Both the position numbers and the translations under genes were made by a program. Of a stretch of 64,000 nucleotides of DNA, positions 46,901-61,733 are shown one piece after another (within the stretch, counting starts at the first letter, position 1; the number at the start of each line of letters is the position of its first letter). Source of the stretch: Rutpela maculata (lineage: Eukaryota; Arthropoda; Insecta; Coleoptera; Cerambycidae); contig OW386294.2 in assembly GCA_936432065.2 (NCBI GenBank), positions 46,700,842-46,764,841 on the forward strand. The letters are read 5' to 3'. Below the pieces are notes generated by a model that was given only the letters and a program-made list of their open reading frames with translations, did no database searches and had not been told where the DNA came from.

Positions 46901-49900
46901 TCAACAAAGTATAGTGTACGTTTACTTCAAATGATCAAATAGCAAAAATGCATTTTGAAGTGAGTTTTTTCCATAACGGTGGGTTTTACGAGATTTTCCC
47001 AAGAGACCTTTTCGCCTAGAAAAGTCATGACTAGGAACTTTTGTTAACAACATTTTTTGATTCGACGACGTTAAAGCATGTTTTACCATGTCATCGGATC
47101 GTAACAGCACATTTCTAAATCGATTTAAACATTCAGTACGAATCATATACAAGCTTCTATAGAACAATGTATTCGAATCAACAAAGTAGAATCAACGTTT
47201 ACTTCAAATGATCAAATAGCAAAAATGCATTTTGAAGTGAGTTTTTTCGATAACGGTGGGTTTTACGAGATTTTCCCAAGACACCTTTTCGCCCAGAAAA
47301 GTCATGACTAGGAACTTTTGTTAACAACATTTTTTGATTCGACGACGTTAAAGCATGTTTTACCATGTTATCGCATAGTAAAAGCACATTTTTGAATCGA
47401 GTTAAACATTCAATACGAATCATTTACAAGCATACATAGAACGTTGTATTCGACTCAACAAAGTATAGTGTACGTTTACTTCAAATGATCAAATAGCAAA
47501 AATGCATTTTGAAGTGAGTTTTTTCCATAACGGTGGGTTTTACGAGATTTTCCCAAGAGACCTTTTCGCCTAGAAAAGTCATGACTAGGAACTTTTGTTA
47601 ACAACATTTTTTGATTCGACGACGTTAAAGCATGTTTTACCATGTCATCGGATCGTAACAGCACATTTCTGAATCGATTTAAACATTCAGTACGAATCAT
47701 ATACAAGCTTCTATAGAACAATGTATTCGAATCAACAAAGTAGAATCAACGTTTACTTCAAATGATCAAATAGCAAAAATGCATTTTGAAGTGAGTTTTT
47801 TCGATAACGGTGGGTTTTACGAGATTTTCCCAAGAGACCTTTTCGCCTAGAAAATTCATGACTATTAACTTCTGTCAACAACATTTTTTGATTCGACGAC
47901 GTTAAAGCATGTTTTACCATGTCATCGGATCGTAACAGCACATTTCTGAATCGATTTAAACATTCGGTACGAATCATATACAAGCTTCTATAGAACAATG
48001 TATTCGAATCAACAAAGTAGAATTAACGTTTACTTCAAATGATCAAATAGCAAAAATGCATTTTGAAGTGAGTTTTTTCGATAACGGTGGGTTTTACGAG
48101 ATTTTCCCAAGACACCTTTTCGCCTAGAAAAGTCATGACTAGGAACTTTTGTTAACAACATTTTTTGATTCGACGATGTTAAAGCATGTTTTACCATGTT
48201 ATCGCATAGTAAAAGCACATTTTTGAATCGAGTTAAACATTCAATACGAATCATTTACAAGCATACATAGAACGTTGTATTCGACTCAACAAAGTATAGT
48301 GTACGTTTACTTCAAATGATCAAATAGCAAAAATGCATTTTGAAGTGAGTTTTTTCCATAACGGTGGGTTTTACGAGATTTTCCCAAGAGACCTTTTCGC
48401 CTAGAAAAGTCATGACTAGGAACTTTTGTTAACAACATTTTTTGATTCGACGACGTTAAAGCATGTTTTACCATGTCATCGGATCGTAACAGCACATTTC
48501 TAAATCGATTTAAACATTCAGTACGAATCATATACAAGCTTCTATAGAACAATGTATTCGAATCAACAAAGTAGAATCAACGTTTACTTCAAATGATCAA
48601 ACTAGCAAAAATGCATTTTGAAGTGAGTTTTTTCGATAACGGTGGGTTTTACGAGATTTTCCCAAGACACCTTTTCGCCCAGAAAATTCATGACTAGGAA
48701 CTTTTGTTAACAACATTTTTTGATTCGACGACGTTAAAGCATGTTTTACCATGTTATCGCATAGTAAAAGCACATTTTTGAATCGAGTTAAACATTCAAT
48801 ACGAATCATTTACAAGCATACATAGAACGTTGTATTCGACTCAACAAAGTATAGTGTACGTTTACTTCAAATGATCAAATAGCAAAAATGCATTTTGAAG
48901 TGAGTTTTTTCCATAACGGTGGGTTTTACGAGATTTTCCCAAGAGACCTTTTCGCCTAGAAAAGTCATGACTAGGAACTTTTGTTAACAAATTTTTTGAT
49001 TCGACGACGTTAAAGCATGTTTTACCATGTCATCGGATCGTAACAGCACATTTCTGAATCGATTTAAACATTCAGTACGAATCATATACAAGCTTCTATA
49101 GAACAATGTATTCGACTCAACAAAGTAGAGTGAACGTTTACTTCAAATAATCAAATATCAGAAATGCATTTTGAAGTGAGTTTTTTCGGTAACGGTGGGT
49201 TTTACGAGATTTTCCCAAGAGACCTTTTCGCCTAGAAAATTCATGACTAGGAACTTCTGTTAACAACATTTTTTGATTCGACGACGTTAAAGCATGTTTT
49301 ATCATGTCATCGGATAGTAAATGCACAATTTTGAATCGAGTTAAACATTCAATACGAATCATTTACAAGCATACATAGAACGTTGTATTCGACTCAACAA
49401 AGTATAGTGTACGTTTACTTCAAATGATCAAATAGCAAAAATGCATTTTGAAGTGAGTTTTTTCGATAACGGTGGGTTTTACGAGATTTTCCCTAGAGAC
49501 CTTTTCGGCTAGAAAATTCATGACTAGGAACTTTTGTTAACAACATTTTTTGATTCGACGACGTTAAAGCATGTTTTACCATGTCATCGGATCGTAACAG
49601 CACATTTCTGAATCGATTTAAACATTCAGTACGAATCATATACAAGCTTCTATAGAACAATGTATTCGACTCAACAAAGTAGAGTGAACGTTTACTTCAA
49701 ATAATCAAATATCAGAAATGCATTTTGAAGTGAGTTTTTTCGGTAACGGTGGGTTTTACGAGATTTTCCCAAGAGACCTTTTCGCCTAGAAAATTCATGA
49801 CTAGGAACTTTTGTTAACAACATTTTTTGATTCGACGACGTTAAAGCATGTTTTACCATGTCATCGGATGGTAACAGCACATTTCTGAATCGATTTAAAC

Positions 49901-51341
49901 ATTCGGTACGAATAATATACAAGCTTCTATAGAACAATGTATTCGAATCAACAAATTAGAATCAACGTTTACTTCAATCAAATAGCAAAAATGCATTTTG
50001 AAGTGAGTTTTTTCGATAACGGTGGGTTTTACGAGATTTTCCCAAGAGACCTTTTCGCCTAGAAAATTCATGACTAGGAACTTCTGTTAACAACATTTTT
50101 GATTCGACGACGTTAAAGCATGTTTTATCATGTCATCGGATAGTAAATGCACAATTTTGAATCGAGTTAAACATTCAATACGAATCATTTACAAGCATAC
50201 ATAGAACGTTGTATTCGACTCAACAAAGTATAGTGTACGTTTACTTCAAATGATCAAATAGCAAAAATGCATTTTGAAGTGAGTTTTTTCCATAACGGTG
50301 GGTTTTACGAGATTTTCCCAAGAGACCTTTTCGCCTAGAAAAGTCATGACTAGGAACTTTTGTTAACATTTTTTGATTCGACGACGTTAAAGCATGTTTT
50401 ACCATGTCATCGGATCGTAACAGCACATTTCTAAATCGATTTAAACATTCAGTACGAATCATATACAAGCTTCTATAGAACAATGTATTCGAATCAACAA
50501 AGTAGAATCAACGTTTACTTCAAATGATCAAATAGCAAAAATGCATTTTGAAGTGAGTTTTTTCGATAACGGTGGGTTTTACGAGATTTTCCCAAGACAC
50601 CTTTTCGCCCAGAAAATTCATGACTAGGAACTTTTGTTAACAACATTTTTTGATTCGACGACGTTAAAGCATGTTTTACCATGTTATCGCATAGTAAAAG
50701 CACATTTTTGAATCGAGTTAAACATTCAATACGAATCATTTACAAGCATGCATAGAACGTTGTATTCGACTCAACAAAGTATAGTGTACGTTTACTTCAA
50801 ATGATCAAATAGCAAAAATGCATTTTGAAGTGAGTTTTTTCCATAACGGTGGGTTTTACGAGATTTTCCCAAGAGACCTTTTCGCCTAGAAAATTCATGA
50901 CTAGGAACTTCTGTTAACAACATTTTTTGATTCGACGACGTTAAAGCATGTTTTATCATGTCATCGGATAGTAAATGCACAATTTTGAATTGAGTTAAAC
51001 ATTCAATACGAATCATTTACAAGCATACATAGAACGTTGTATTCGACTCAACAAAGTATAGTGTACGTTTACTTCAAATGATCAAATAGCAAAAATGCAT
51101 TTTGAAGTGAGTTTTTTCCATAACGGTGGGTTTTACGAGATTTTCCCAAGAGACCTTTTCGCCTAGAAAAGTCATGACTAGGAACTTTTGTTAACAACAT
51201 TTTTTGATTCGACGACGTTAAAGCATGTTTTACCATGTCATCGGATCGTAACAGCACATTTCTGAATCGATTTAAACATTCAGTACGAATCATATACAAG
51301 CTTCTATAGAACAATGTATTCGACTCAACAAAGTAGAGTGA
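40995..51341. repeat. Second copy of window positions 1-10,347
   Basis: Base 1 of the window aligns to 40,995. From there every monomer class, indel and private mark seen so far recurs at a constant offset of 40,994 bp, including AACGGGGG (42,545), the tandem tetramers (43,594-45,809) and the marker indels at 48,580-50,510. By eye, using translations and selected bases, I found only a few differences. These are ATTTTTTTATTCG near 42,628, TTTTTTCTTTAACGG near 43,094 (two bases), and GTTAAAACATG near 43,198. Confidence 0.92.
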
Positions 51342-54300
51342 ACGTTTACTTCAAATAATCAAATATCAGAAATGCATTTTGAAGTGAGTTTTTTCGGTAA
51401 CGGTGGGTTTTACGAGATTTTCCCAAGAGACCTTTTCGCCTAGAAAATTCATGACTAGGAACTTTTGTTAACAACATTTTTTGATTCGACGACGTTAAAG
51501 CATGTTTTACCATGTCATCGGATGGTAACAGCACATTTCTGAATCGATTTAAACATTCGGTACGAATAATATACAAGCTTCTATAGAACAATGTATTCGA
51601 ATCAACAAATTAGAATCAACGTTTACTTCAATCAAATAGCAAAAATGCATTTTGAAGTGAGTTTTTTCGATAACGGTGGGTTTTACGAGATTTTCCCAAG
51701 AGACCTTTTCGCCTAGAAAAGTCATGACTAGGAACTTTTGTTAACAACATTTTTTGATTCGACGACGTTAAAGCATGTTTTACCATGTCATCGGATCGTA
51801 ACAGCACATTTCTAAATCGATTTAAACATTCAGTACGAATCATATACAAGCTTCTATAGAACAATGTATTCGAATCAACAAAGTAGAATCAACGTTTACT
51901 TCAAATGATCAAATAGCAAAAATGCATTTTAAAGTGAGTTTTTTCCATAACGGTGGGTTTTACGAGATTTTCCCAAGAGACCTTTTCGCCTAGAAAAGTC
52001 ATGACTAGGAACTTTTGTTAACAACATTTTTTGATTCGACGACGTTAAAGCATGTTTTACCATGTCATCGGATCGTAACAGCACATTTCTAAATCGATTT
52101 AAACATTCAGTACGAATCATATACAAGCTTCTATAGAACAATGTATTCGAATCAACAAAGTAGAATCAACGTTTACTTCAAATGATCAAATAGCAAAAAT
52201 GCATTTTGAAGTGAGTTTTTTCGATAACGGTGGGTTTTACGAGATGTTCCCAAGACACCTTTTTGCCCAGAAAAGTCATGACTAGGAACTTTTGTTAACA
52301 ACATTTTTTGATTCGACGACGTTAAAGCATGTTTTACCATGTTATCGCATAGTAAAAGCACATTTTTGAATCGAGTTAAACATTCAATACGAATCATTTA
52401 CAAGCATACATAGAACGTTGTATTCGACTCAACAAAGTATAGTGTACGTTTACTTCAAATGATCAAATAGCAAAATAGCATTTTGAAGTGAGTTTTTTCG
52501 ATAACGGTGGGTTTTACGAGATGTTCCCAAGACACCTTTTTGCCCAGAAAAGTCATGACTAGGAACTTTTGTTAACAACATTTTTTGATTCGACGACGTT
52601 AAAGCATGTTTTACCATGTTATCGCATAGTAAAAGCACATTTTTGAATCGAGTTAAACATTCAATACGAATCATTTACAAGCATACATAGAACGTTGTAT
52701 TCGACTCAACAAAGTATAGTGTACGTTTACTTCAAATGATCAAATAGCAAAATAGCATTTTGAAGTGAGTTTTTTCGATAACGGTGGGTTTTACGAGATT
52801 TTCCCAAGAGACCTTTTCGCCTAGAAAATTCATGACTATTAACTTCTGTCAACAACATTTTTTGATTCGACGACGTTAAAGCATGTTTTACCATGTCATC
52901 GGATCGTAACAGCACATTTCTGAATCGATTTAAACATTCGGTACGAATCATATACAAGCTTCTATAGAACAATGTATTCGAATCAACAAAGTAGAATTAA
53001 CGTTTACTTCAAATGATCAAATAGCAAAAATGCATTTTGAAGTGAGTTTTTTCGATAACGGTGGGTTTTACGAGATTTTCCCAAGACACCTTTTCGCCTA
53101 GAAAAGTCATGACTAGGAACTTTTGTTAACAACATTTTTTGATTCGACGATGTTAAAGCATGTTTTACCATGTTATCGCATAGTAAAAGCACATTTTTGA
53201 ATCGAGTTAAACATTCAATACGAATCATTTACAAGCATACATAGAACGTTGTATTCGACTCAACAAAGTATAGTGTACGTTTACTTCAAATGATCAAATA
53301 GCAAAAATGCATTTTGAAGTGAGTTTTTTCCATAACGGTGGGTTTTACGAGATTTTCCCAAGAGACCTTTTCGCCTAGAAAAGTCATGACTAGGAACTTT
53401 TGTTAACAACATTTTTTGATTCGACGACGTTAAAGCATGTTTTACCATGTCATCGGATCGTAACAGCACATTTCTAAATCGATTTAAACATTCAGTACGA
53501 ATCATATACAAGCTTCTATAGAACAATGTATTCGAATCAACAAAGTAGAATCAACGTTTACTTCAAATGATCAAACTAGCAAAAATGCATTTTGAAGTGA
53601 GTTTTTTCGATAACGGTGGGTTTTACGAGATTTTCCCAAGACACCTTTTCGCCCAGAAAATTCATGACTAGGAACTTTTGTTAACAACATTTTTTGATTC
53701 GACGACGTTAAAGCATGTTTTACCATGTTATCGCATAGTAAAAGCACATTTTTGAATCGAGTTAAACATTCAATACGAATCATTTACAAGCATACATAGA
53801 ACGTTGTATTCGACTCAACAAAGTATAGTGTACGTTTACTTCAAATGATCAAATAGCAAAAATGCATTTTGAAGTGAGTTTTTTCCATAACGGTGGGTTT
53901 TACGAGATTTTCCCAAGAGACCTTTTCGCCTAGAAAAGTCATGACTAGGAACTTTTGTTAACAAATTTTTTGATTCGACGACGTTAAAGCATGTTTTACC
54001 ATGTCATCGGATCGTAACAGCACATTTCTGAATCGATTTAAACATTCAGTACGAATCATATACAAGCTTCTATAGAACAATGTATTCGACTCAACAAAGT
54101 AGAGTGAACGTTTACTTCAAATAATCAAATATCAGAAATGCATTTTGAAGTGAGTTTTTTCGGTAACGGTGGGTTTTACGAGATTTTCCCAAGAGACCTT
54201 TTCGCCTAGAAAATTCATGACTAGGAACTTCTGTTAACAACATTTTTTGATTCGACGACGTTAAAGCATGTTTTATCATGTCATCGGATAGTAAATGCAC

Positions 54301-57300
54301 AATTTTGAATCGAGTTAAACATTCAATACGAATCATTTACAAGCATACATAGAACGTTGTATTCGACTCAACAAAGTATAGTGTACGTTTACTTCAAATG
54401 ATCAAATAGCAAAAATGCATTTTGAAGTGAGTTTTTTCGATAACGGTGGGTTTTACGAGATTTTCCCTAGAGACCTTTTCGGCTAGAAAATTCATGACTA
54501 GGAACTTTTGTTAACAACATTTTTTGATTCGACGACGTTAAAGCATGTTTTACCATGTCATCGGATCGTAACAGCACATTTCTGAATCGATTTAAACATT
54601 CAGTACGAATCATATACAAGCTTCTATAGAACAATGTATTCGACTCAACAAAGTAGAGTGAACGTTTACTTCAAATAATCAAATATCAGAAATGCATTTT
54701 GAAGTGAGTTTTTTCGGTAACGGTGGGTTTTACGAGATTTTCCCAAGAGACCTTTTCGCCTAGAAAATTCATGACTAGGAACTTTTGTTAACAACATTTT
54801 TTGATTCGACGACGTTAAAGCATGTTTTACCATGTCATCGGATGGTAACAGCACATTTCTGAATCGATTTAAACATTCGGTACGAATAATATACAAGCTT
54901 CTATAGAACAATGTATTCGAATCAACAAATTAGAATCAACGTTTACTTCAATCAAATAGCAAAAATGCATTTTGAAGTGAGTTTTTTCGATAACGGTGGG
55001 TTTTACGAGATTTTCCCAAGAGACCTTTTCGCCTAGAAAATTCATGACTAGGAACTTCTGTTAACAACATTTTTGATTCGACGACGTTAAAGCATGTTTT
55101 ATCATGTCATCGGATAGTAAATGCACAATTTTGAATCGAGTTAAACATTCAATACGAATCATTTACAAGCATACATAGAACGTTGTATTCGACTCAACAA
55201 AGTATAGTGTACGTTTACTTCAAATGATCAAATAGCAAAAATGCATTTTGAAGTGAGTTTTTTCCATAACGGTGGGTTTTACGAGATTTTCCCAAGAGAC
55301 CTTTTCGCCTAGAAAAGTCATGACTAGGAACTTTTGTTAACATTTTTTGATTCGACGACGTTAAAGCATGTTTTACCATGTCATCGGATCGTAACAGCAC
55401 ATTTCTAAATCGATTTAAACATTCAGTACGAATCATATACAAGCTTCTATAGAACAATGTATTCGAATCAACAAAGTAGAATCAACGTTTACTTCAAATG
55501 ATCAAATAGCAAAAATGCATTTTGAAGTGAGTTTTTTCGATAACGGTGGGTTTTACGAGATTTTCCCAAGACACCTTTTCGCCCAGAAAATTCATGACTA
55601 GGAACTTTTGTTAACAACATTTTTTGATTCGACGACGTTAAAGCATGTTTTACCATGTTATCGCATAGTAAAAGCACATTTTTGAATCGAGTTAAACATT
55701 CAATACGAATCATTTACAAGCATGCATAGAACGTTGTATTCGACTCAACAAAGTATAGTGTACGTTTACTTCAAATGATCAAATAGCAAAAATGCATTTT
55801 GAAGTGAGTTTTTTCCATAACGGTGGGTTTTACGAGATTTTCCCAAGAGACCTTTTCGCCTAGAAAATTCATGACTAGGAACTTCTGTTAACAACATTTT
55901 TTGATTCGACGACGTTAAAGCATGTTTTATCATGTCATCGGATAGTAAATGCACAATTTTGAATTGAGTTAAACATTCAATACGAATCATTTACAAGCAT
56001 ACATAGAACGTTGTATTCGACTCAACAAAGTATAGTGTACGTTTACTTCAAATGATCAAATAGCAAAAATGCATTTTGAAGTGAGTTTTTTCCATAACGG
56101 TGGGTTTTACGAGATTTTCCCAAGAGACCTTTTCGCCTAGAAAAGTCATGACTAGGAACTTTTGTTAACAACATTTTTTGATTCGACGACGTTAAAGCAT
56201 GTTTTACCATGTCATCGGATCGTAACAGCACATTTCTGAATCGATTTAAACATTCAGTACGAATCATATACAAGCTTCTATAGAACAATGTATTCGACTC
56301 AACAAAGTAGAGTGAACGTTTACTTCAAATAATCAAATATCAGAAATGCATTTTGAAGTGAGTTTTTTCGGTAACGGTGGGTTTTACGAGATTTTCCCAA
56401 GACACCTTTTCGCCTAGAAAATTCATGACTAGGAACTTTTGTTAACAACATTTTTTGATTCGACGACGTTAAAGCATGTTTTACCATGTCATCGGATGGT
56501 AACAGCACATTTCTGAATCGATTTAAACATTCGGTACGAATAATATACAAGCTTCTATAGAACAATGTATTCGAATCAACAAATTAGAATCAACGTTTAC
56601 TTCAATCAAATAGCAAAAATGCATTTTGAAGTGAGTTTTTTCGATAACGGTGGGTTTTACGAGATTTTCCCAAGAGACCTTTTCGCCTAGAAAATTCATG
56701 ACTAGGAACTTCTGTTAACAACATTTTTGATTCGACGACGTTAAAGCATGTTTTATCATGTCATCGGATAGTAAATGCACAATTTTGAATCGAGTTAAAC
56801 ATTCAATACGAATCATTTACAAGCATACATAGAACGTTGTATTCGACTCAACAAAGTATAGTGTACGTTTACTTCAAATGATCAAATAGCAAAAATGCAT
56901 TTTGAAGTGAGTTTTTTCCATAACGGTGGGTTTTACGAGATTTTCCCAAGAGACCTTTTCGCCTAGAAAAGTCATGACTAGGAACTTTTGTTAACAACAT
57001 TTTTTGATTCGACGACGTTAAAGCATGTTTTACCATGTCATCGGATCGTAACAGCACATTTCTGAATCGATTTAAACATTCAGTACGAATCATATACAAG
57101 CTTCTATAGAACAATGTATTCGAATCAACAAAGTAGAATGAACGTTTAATTCAAATGATCAAATAGCAAAAATGCATTTTGAAGTGAGTTTTTTCGATAA
57201 CGGTGGGTTTTACGAGATTTTCCCAAGAGACCTTTTCGCCTAGAAAAGTCATGACTAGGAACTTTTGTTAACAACATTTTTTGATTCGACGACGTTAAAG

Positions 57301-57972
57301 CATATTTTACCATGTCATCGGATCGTAACAGCACATTTCTGAATCGATTTAAACATCCAGTACGAATCATATACAAGCTTCTATAGAACAATGTATTCGA
57401 ATCAACAAAGTAGAATGAACGTTTAATTCAAATGATCAAATAGCAAAAATGCATTTTGAAGTGAGTTTTTTCGATAACGGTGGGTTTTACGAGATTTTCC
57501 CAAGACACCTTTTCGCCCAGAAAAGTCATGACTAGGAACTTTTGTTAACAACATTTTTTGATTCGACGACGTTAAAGCATGTTTTACCATGTTATCGCAT
57601 AGTAAAAGCACATTTTTGAATCGAGTTAAACATTCAATACGAATCATTTACAAGCATACATAGAACGTTGTATTCGACTCAACAAAGTATAGTGTACGTT
57701 TACTTCAAATGATCAAATAGCAAAAATGCATTTTGAAGTGAGTTTTTTCCATAACGGTGGGTTTTACGAGATTTTCCCAAGAGACCTTTTCGCCTAGAAA
57801 AGTCATGACTAGGAACTTTTGTTAACAACATTTTTTGATTCGACGACGTTAAAGCATGTTTTACCATGTCATCGGATGGTAACAGCACATTTCTGAATCG
57901 AGTTAAACATTCAATACGAATCATTTACAAGCATACATAGAACGTTGTATTCGACTCAACAAAGTAGAGTGA
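51342..57972. repeat. 23-monomer HOR with one extra monomer (6,631 bp)
   Basis: This is the counterpart of 10,348-16,701. The offset is 40,994 bp up to 52,445 and 41,271 bp after 52,722, a gain of exactly 277 bp. All indel marks of the 23-mer are present, including the extra C near 53,576, the four-base losses near 51,631, 54,951 and 56,607, and the three-base loss near 55,342. Confidence 0.9.
52446..52722. repeat. Extra chimeric monomer inserted in the HOR
   Basis: The monomer starts with CAAAATAGC, the private mark of the next monomer (52,723), then switches to GAGATGTTCCC and TTTTTGCCC, marks of the preceding monomer (52,169). The switch lies between about 52,477 and 52,522. That is the expected product of in-register unequal exchange, or of replication slippage by one unit. 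The counterparts at 11,175/11,452 and 17,529/17,806 lack it. Confidence 0.9.
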
Positions 57973-59244
57973 ACGTTTACTTCAAATAATCAAATATCAG
58001 AAATGCATTTTGAAGTGAGTTTTTTCGGTAACGGTGGGTTTTACGAGATTTTCCCAAGAGACCTTTTCGCCTAGAAAATTCATGACTAGGAACTTTTGTT
58101 AACAACATTTTTTGATTCGACGACGTTAAAGCATGTTTTACCATGTCATCGGATGGTAACAGCACATTTCTGAATCGATTTAAACATTCGGTACGAATAA
58201 TATACAAGCTTCTATAGAACAATGTATTCGAATCAACAAATTAGAATCAACGTTTACTTCAATCAAATAGCAAAAATGCATTTTGAAGTGAGTTTTTTCG
58301 ATAACGGTGGGTTTTACGAGATTTTCCCAAGAGACCTTTTCGCCTAGAAAAGTCATGACTAGGAACTTTTGTTAACAACATTTTTTGATTCGACGACGTT
58401 AAAGCATGTTTTACCATGTCATCGGATCGTAACAGCACATTTCTAAATCGATTTAAACATTCAGTACGAATCATATACAAGCTTCTATAGAACAATGTAT
58501 TCGAATCAACAAAGTAGAATCAACGTTTACTTCAAATGATCAAATAGCAAAAATGCATTTTAAAGTGAGTTTTTTCCATAACGGTGGGTTTTACGAGATT
58601 TTCCCAAGAGACCTTTTCGCCTAGAAAAGTCATGACTAGGAACTTTTGTTAACAACATTTTTTGATTCGACGACGTTAAAGCATGTTTTACCATGTCATC
58701 GGATCGTAACAGCACATTTCTAAATCGATTTAAACATTCAGTACGAATCATATACAAGCTTCTATAGAACAATGTATTCGAATCAACAAAGTAGAATCAA
58801 CGTTTACTTCAAATGATCAAATAGCAAAAATGCATTTTGAAGTGAGTTTTTTCGATAACGGTGGGTTTTACGAGATGTTCCCAAGACACCTTTTTGCCCA
58901 GAAAAGTCATGACTAGGAACTTTTGTTAACAACATTTTTTGATTCGACGACGTTAAAGCATGTTTTACCATGTTATCGCATAGTAAAAGCACATTTTTGA
59001 ATCGAGTTAAACATTCAATACGAATCATTTACAAGCATACATAGAACGTTGTATTCGACTCAACAAAGTATAGTGTACGTTTACTTCAAATGATCAAATA
59101 GCAAAATAGCATTTTGAAGTGAGTTTTTTCGATAACGGTGGGTTTTACGAGATTTTCCCAAGAGACCTTTTCGCCTAGAAAATTCATGACTATTAACTTC
59201 TGTCAACAACATTTTTTGATTCGACGACGTTAAAGCATGTTTTA
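56756..59244. repeat. 2,489-bp nine-monomer tandem duplication, copy 1
   Basis: The segment comprises nine monomers minus a single 4 bp loss (at about 58,261). It begins in the right half of the R2 monomer near 56.75 kb and ends in the left half of the 59,077 monomer. It corresponds to 15,485-17,973 of the first array copy, where the segment occurs once. Confidence 0.88.
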
Positions 59245-60461
59245 TCATGTCATCGGATAGTAAATGCACAATTTTGAATCGAGTTAAACATTCAATACGA
59301 ATCATTTACAAGCATACATAGAACGTTGTATTCGACTCAACAAAGTATAGTGTACGTTTACTTCAAATGATCAAATAGCAAAAATGCATTTTGAAGTGAG
59401 TTTTTTCCATAACGGTGGGTTTTACGAGATTTTCCCAAGAGACCTTTTCGCCTAGAAAAGTCATGACTAGGAACTTTTGTTAACAACATTTTTTGATTCG
59501 ACGACGTTAAAGCATGTTTTACCATGTCATCGGATCGTAACAGCACATTTCTGAATCGATTTAAACATTCAGTACGAATCATATACAAGCTTCTATAGAA
59601 CAATGTATTCGAATCAACAAAGTAGAATGAACGTTTAATTCAAATGATCAAATAGCAAAAATGCATTTTGAAGTGAGTTTTTTCGATAACGGTGGGTTTT
59701 ACGAGATTTTCCCAAGAGACCTTTTCGCCTAGAAAAGTCATGACTAGGAACTTTTGTTAACAACATTTTTTGATTCGACGACGTTAAAGCATATTTTACC
59801 ATGTCATCGGATCGTAACAGCACATTTCTGAATCGATTTAAACATCCAGTACGAATCATATACAAGCTTCTATAGAACAATGTATTCGAATCAACAAAGT
59901 AGAATGAACGTTTAATTCAAATGATCAAATAGCAAAAATGCATTTTGAAGTGAGTTTTTTCGATAACGGTGGGTTTTACGAGATTTTCCCAAGACACCTT
60001 TTCGCCCAGAAAAGTCATGACTAGGAACTTTTGTTAACAACATTTTTTGATTCGACGACGTTAAAGCATGTTTTACCATGTTATCGCATAGTAAAAGCAC
60101 ATTTTTGAATCGAGTTAAACATTCAATACGAATCATTTACAAGCATACATAGAACGTTGTATTCGACTCAACAAAGTATAGTGTACGTTTACTTCAAATG
60201 ATCAAATAGCAAAAATGCATTTTGAAGTGAGTTTTTTCCATAACGGTGGGTTTTACGAGATTTTCCCAAGAGACCTTTTCGCCTAGAAAAGTCATGACTA
60301 GGAACTTTTGTTAACAACATTTTTTGATTCGACGACGTTAAAGCATGTTTTACCATGTCATCGGATGGTAACAGCACATTTCTGAATCGAGTTAAACATT
60401 CAATACGAATCATTTACAAGCATACATAGAACGTTGTATTCGACTCAACAAAGTAGAGTGA
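57973..60461. repeat. Start of the next 23-mer, interrupted by the nine-monomer duplication
   Basis: 57,973 to 59,244 matches 16,702-17,973 at an offset of 41,271 bp: R1', R1, R1, R3 and a left half with CTATTAACTTCTGTC. The series then jumps back to the region corresponding to 15,485, and the end of the 23-mer (R1, R1, R3, hybrid) is repeated before the unit starts over at 60,462. No gene is seen. Confidence 0.85.
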
Positions 60462-61733
60462 ACGTTTACTTCAAATAATCAAATATCAGAAATGCATTTT
60501 GAAGTGAGTTTTTTCGGTAACGGTGGGTTTTACGAGATTTTCCCAAGAGACCTTTTCGCCTAGAAAATTCATGACTAGGAACTTTTGTTAACAACATTTT
60601 TTGATTCGACGACGTTAAAGCATGTTTTACCATGTCATCGGATGGTAACAGCACATTTCTGAATCGATTTAAACATTCGGTACGAATAATATACAAGCTT
60701 CTATAGAACAATGTATTCGAATCAACAAATTAGAATCAACGTTTACTTCAATCAAATAGCAAAAATGCATTTTGAAGTGAGTTTTTTCGATAACGGTGGG
60801 TTTTACGAGATTTTCCCAAGAGACCTTTTCGCCTAGAAAAGTCATGACTAGGAACTTTTGTTAACAACATTTTTTGATTCGACGACGTTAAAGCATGTTT
60901 TACCATGTCATCGGATCGTAACAGCACATTTCTAAATCGATTTAAACATTCAGTACGAATCATATACAAGCTTCTATAGAACAATGTATTCGAATCAACA
61001 AAGTAGAATCAACGTTTACTTCAAATGATCAAATAGCAAAAATGCATTTTAAAGTGAGTTTTTTCCATAACGGTGGGTTTTACGAGATTTTCCCAAGAGA
61101 CCTTTTCGCCTAGAAAAGTCATGACTAGGAACTTTTGTTAACAACATTTTTTGATTCGACGACGTTAAAGCATGTTTTACCATGTCATCGGATCGTAACA
61201 GCACATTTCTAAATCGATTTAAACATTCAGTACGAATCATATACAAGCTTCTATAGAACAATGTATTCGAATCAACAAAGTAGAATCAACGTTTACTTCA
61301 AATGATCAAATAGCAAAAATGCATTTTGAAGTGAGTTTTTTCGATAACGGTGGGTTTTACGAGATGTTCCCAAGACACCTTTTTGCCCAGAAAAGTCATG
61401 ACTAGGAACTTTTGTTAACAACATTTTTTGATTCGACGACGTTAAAGCATGTTTTACCATGTTATCGCATAGTAAAAGCACATTTTTGAATCGAGTTAAA
61501 CATTCAATACGAATCATTTACAAGCATACATAGAACGTTGTATTCGACTCAACAAAGTATAGTGTACGTTTACTTCAAATGATCAAATAGCAAAATAGCA
61601 TTTTGAAGTGAGTTTTTTCGATAACGGTGGGTTTTACGAGATTTTCCCAAGAGACCTTTTCGCCTAGAAAATTCATGACTATTAACTTCTGTCAACAACA
61701 TTTTTTGATTCGACGACGTTAAAGCATGTTTTA
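59245..61733. repeat. 2,489-bp nine-monomer tandem duplication, copy 2
   Basis: Marks repeat at 2,489 bp: AGCATATTTTACC at 57,299 and 59,788, the hybrid R1/R2 monomers at 57,696 and 60,185, and GAGATGTTCCC at 58,873 and 61,362. The joining monomer at 59,077 has a left half with CTATTAACTTCTGTC, normally followed by R1, but here followed by R2. The exchange lies within 59,218-59,244, 27 bp shared by both parents: the six-T run upstream belongs to one parent and TCATG from 59,245 to the other. Confidence 0.88.
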
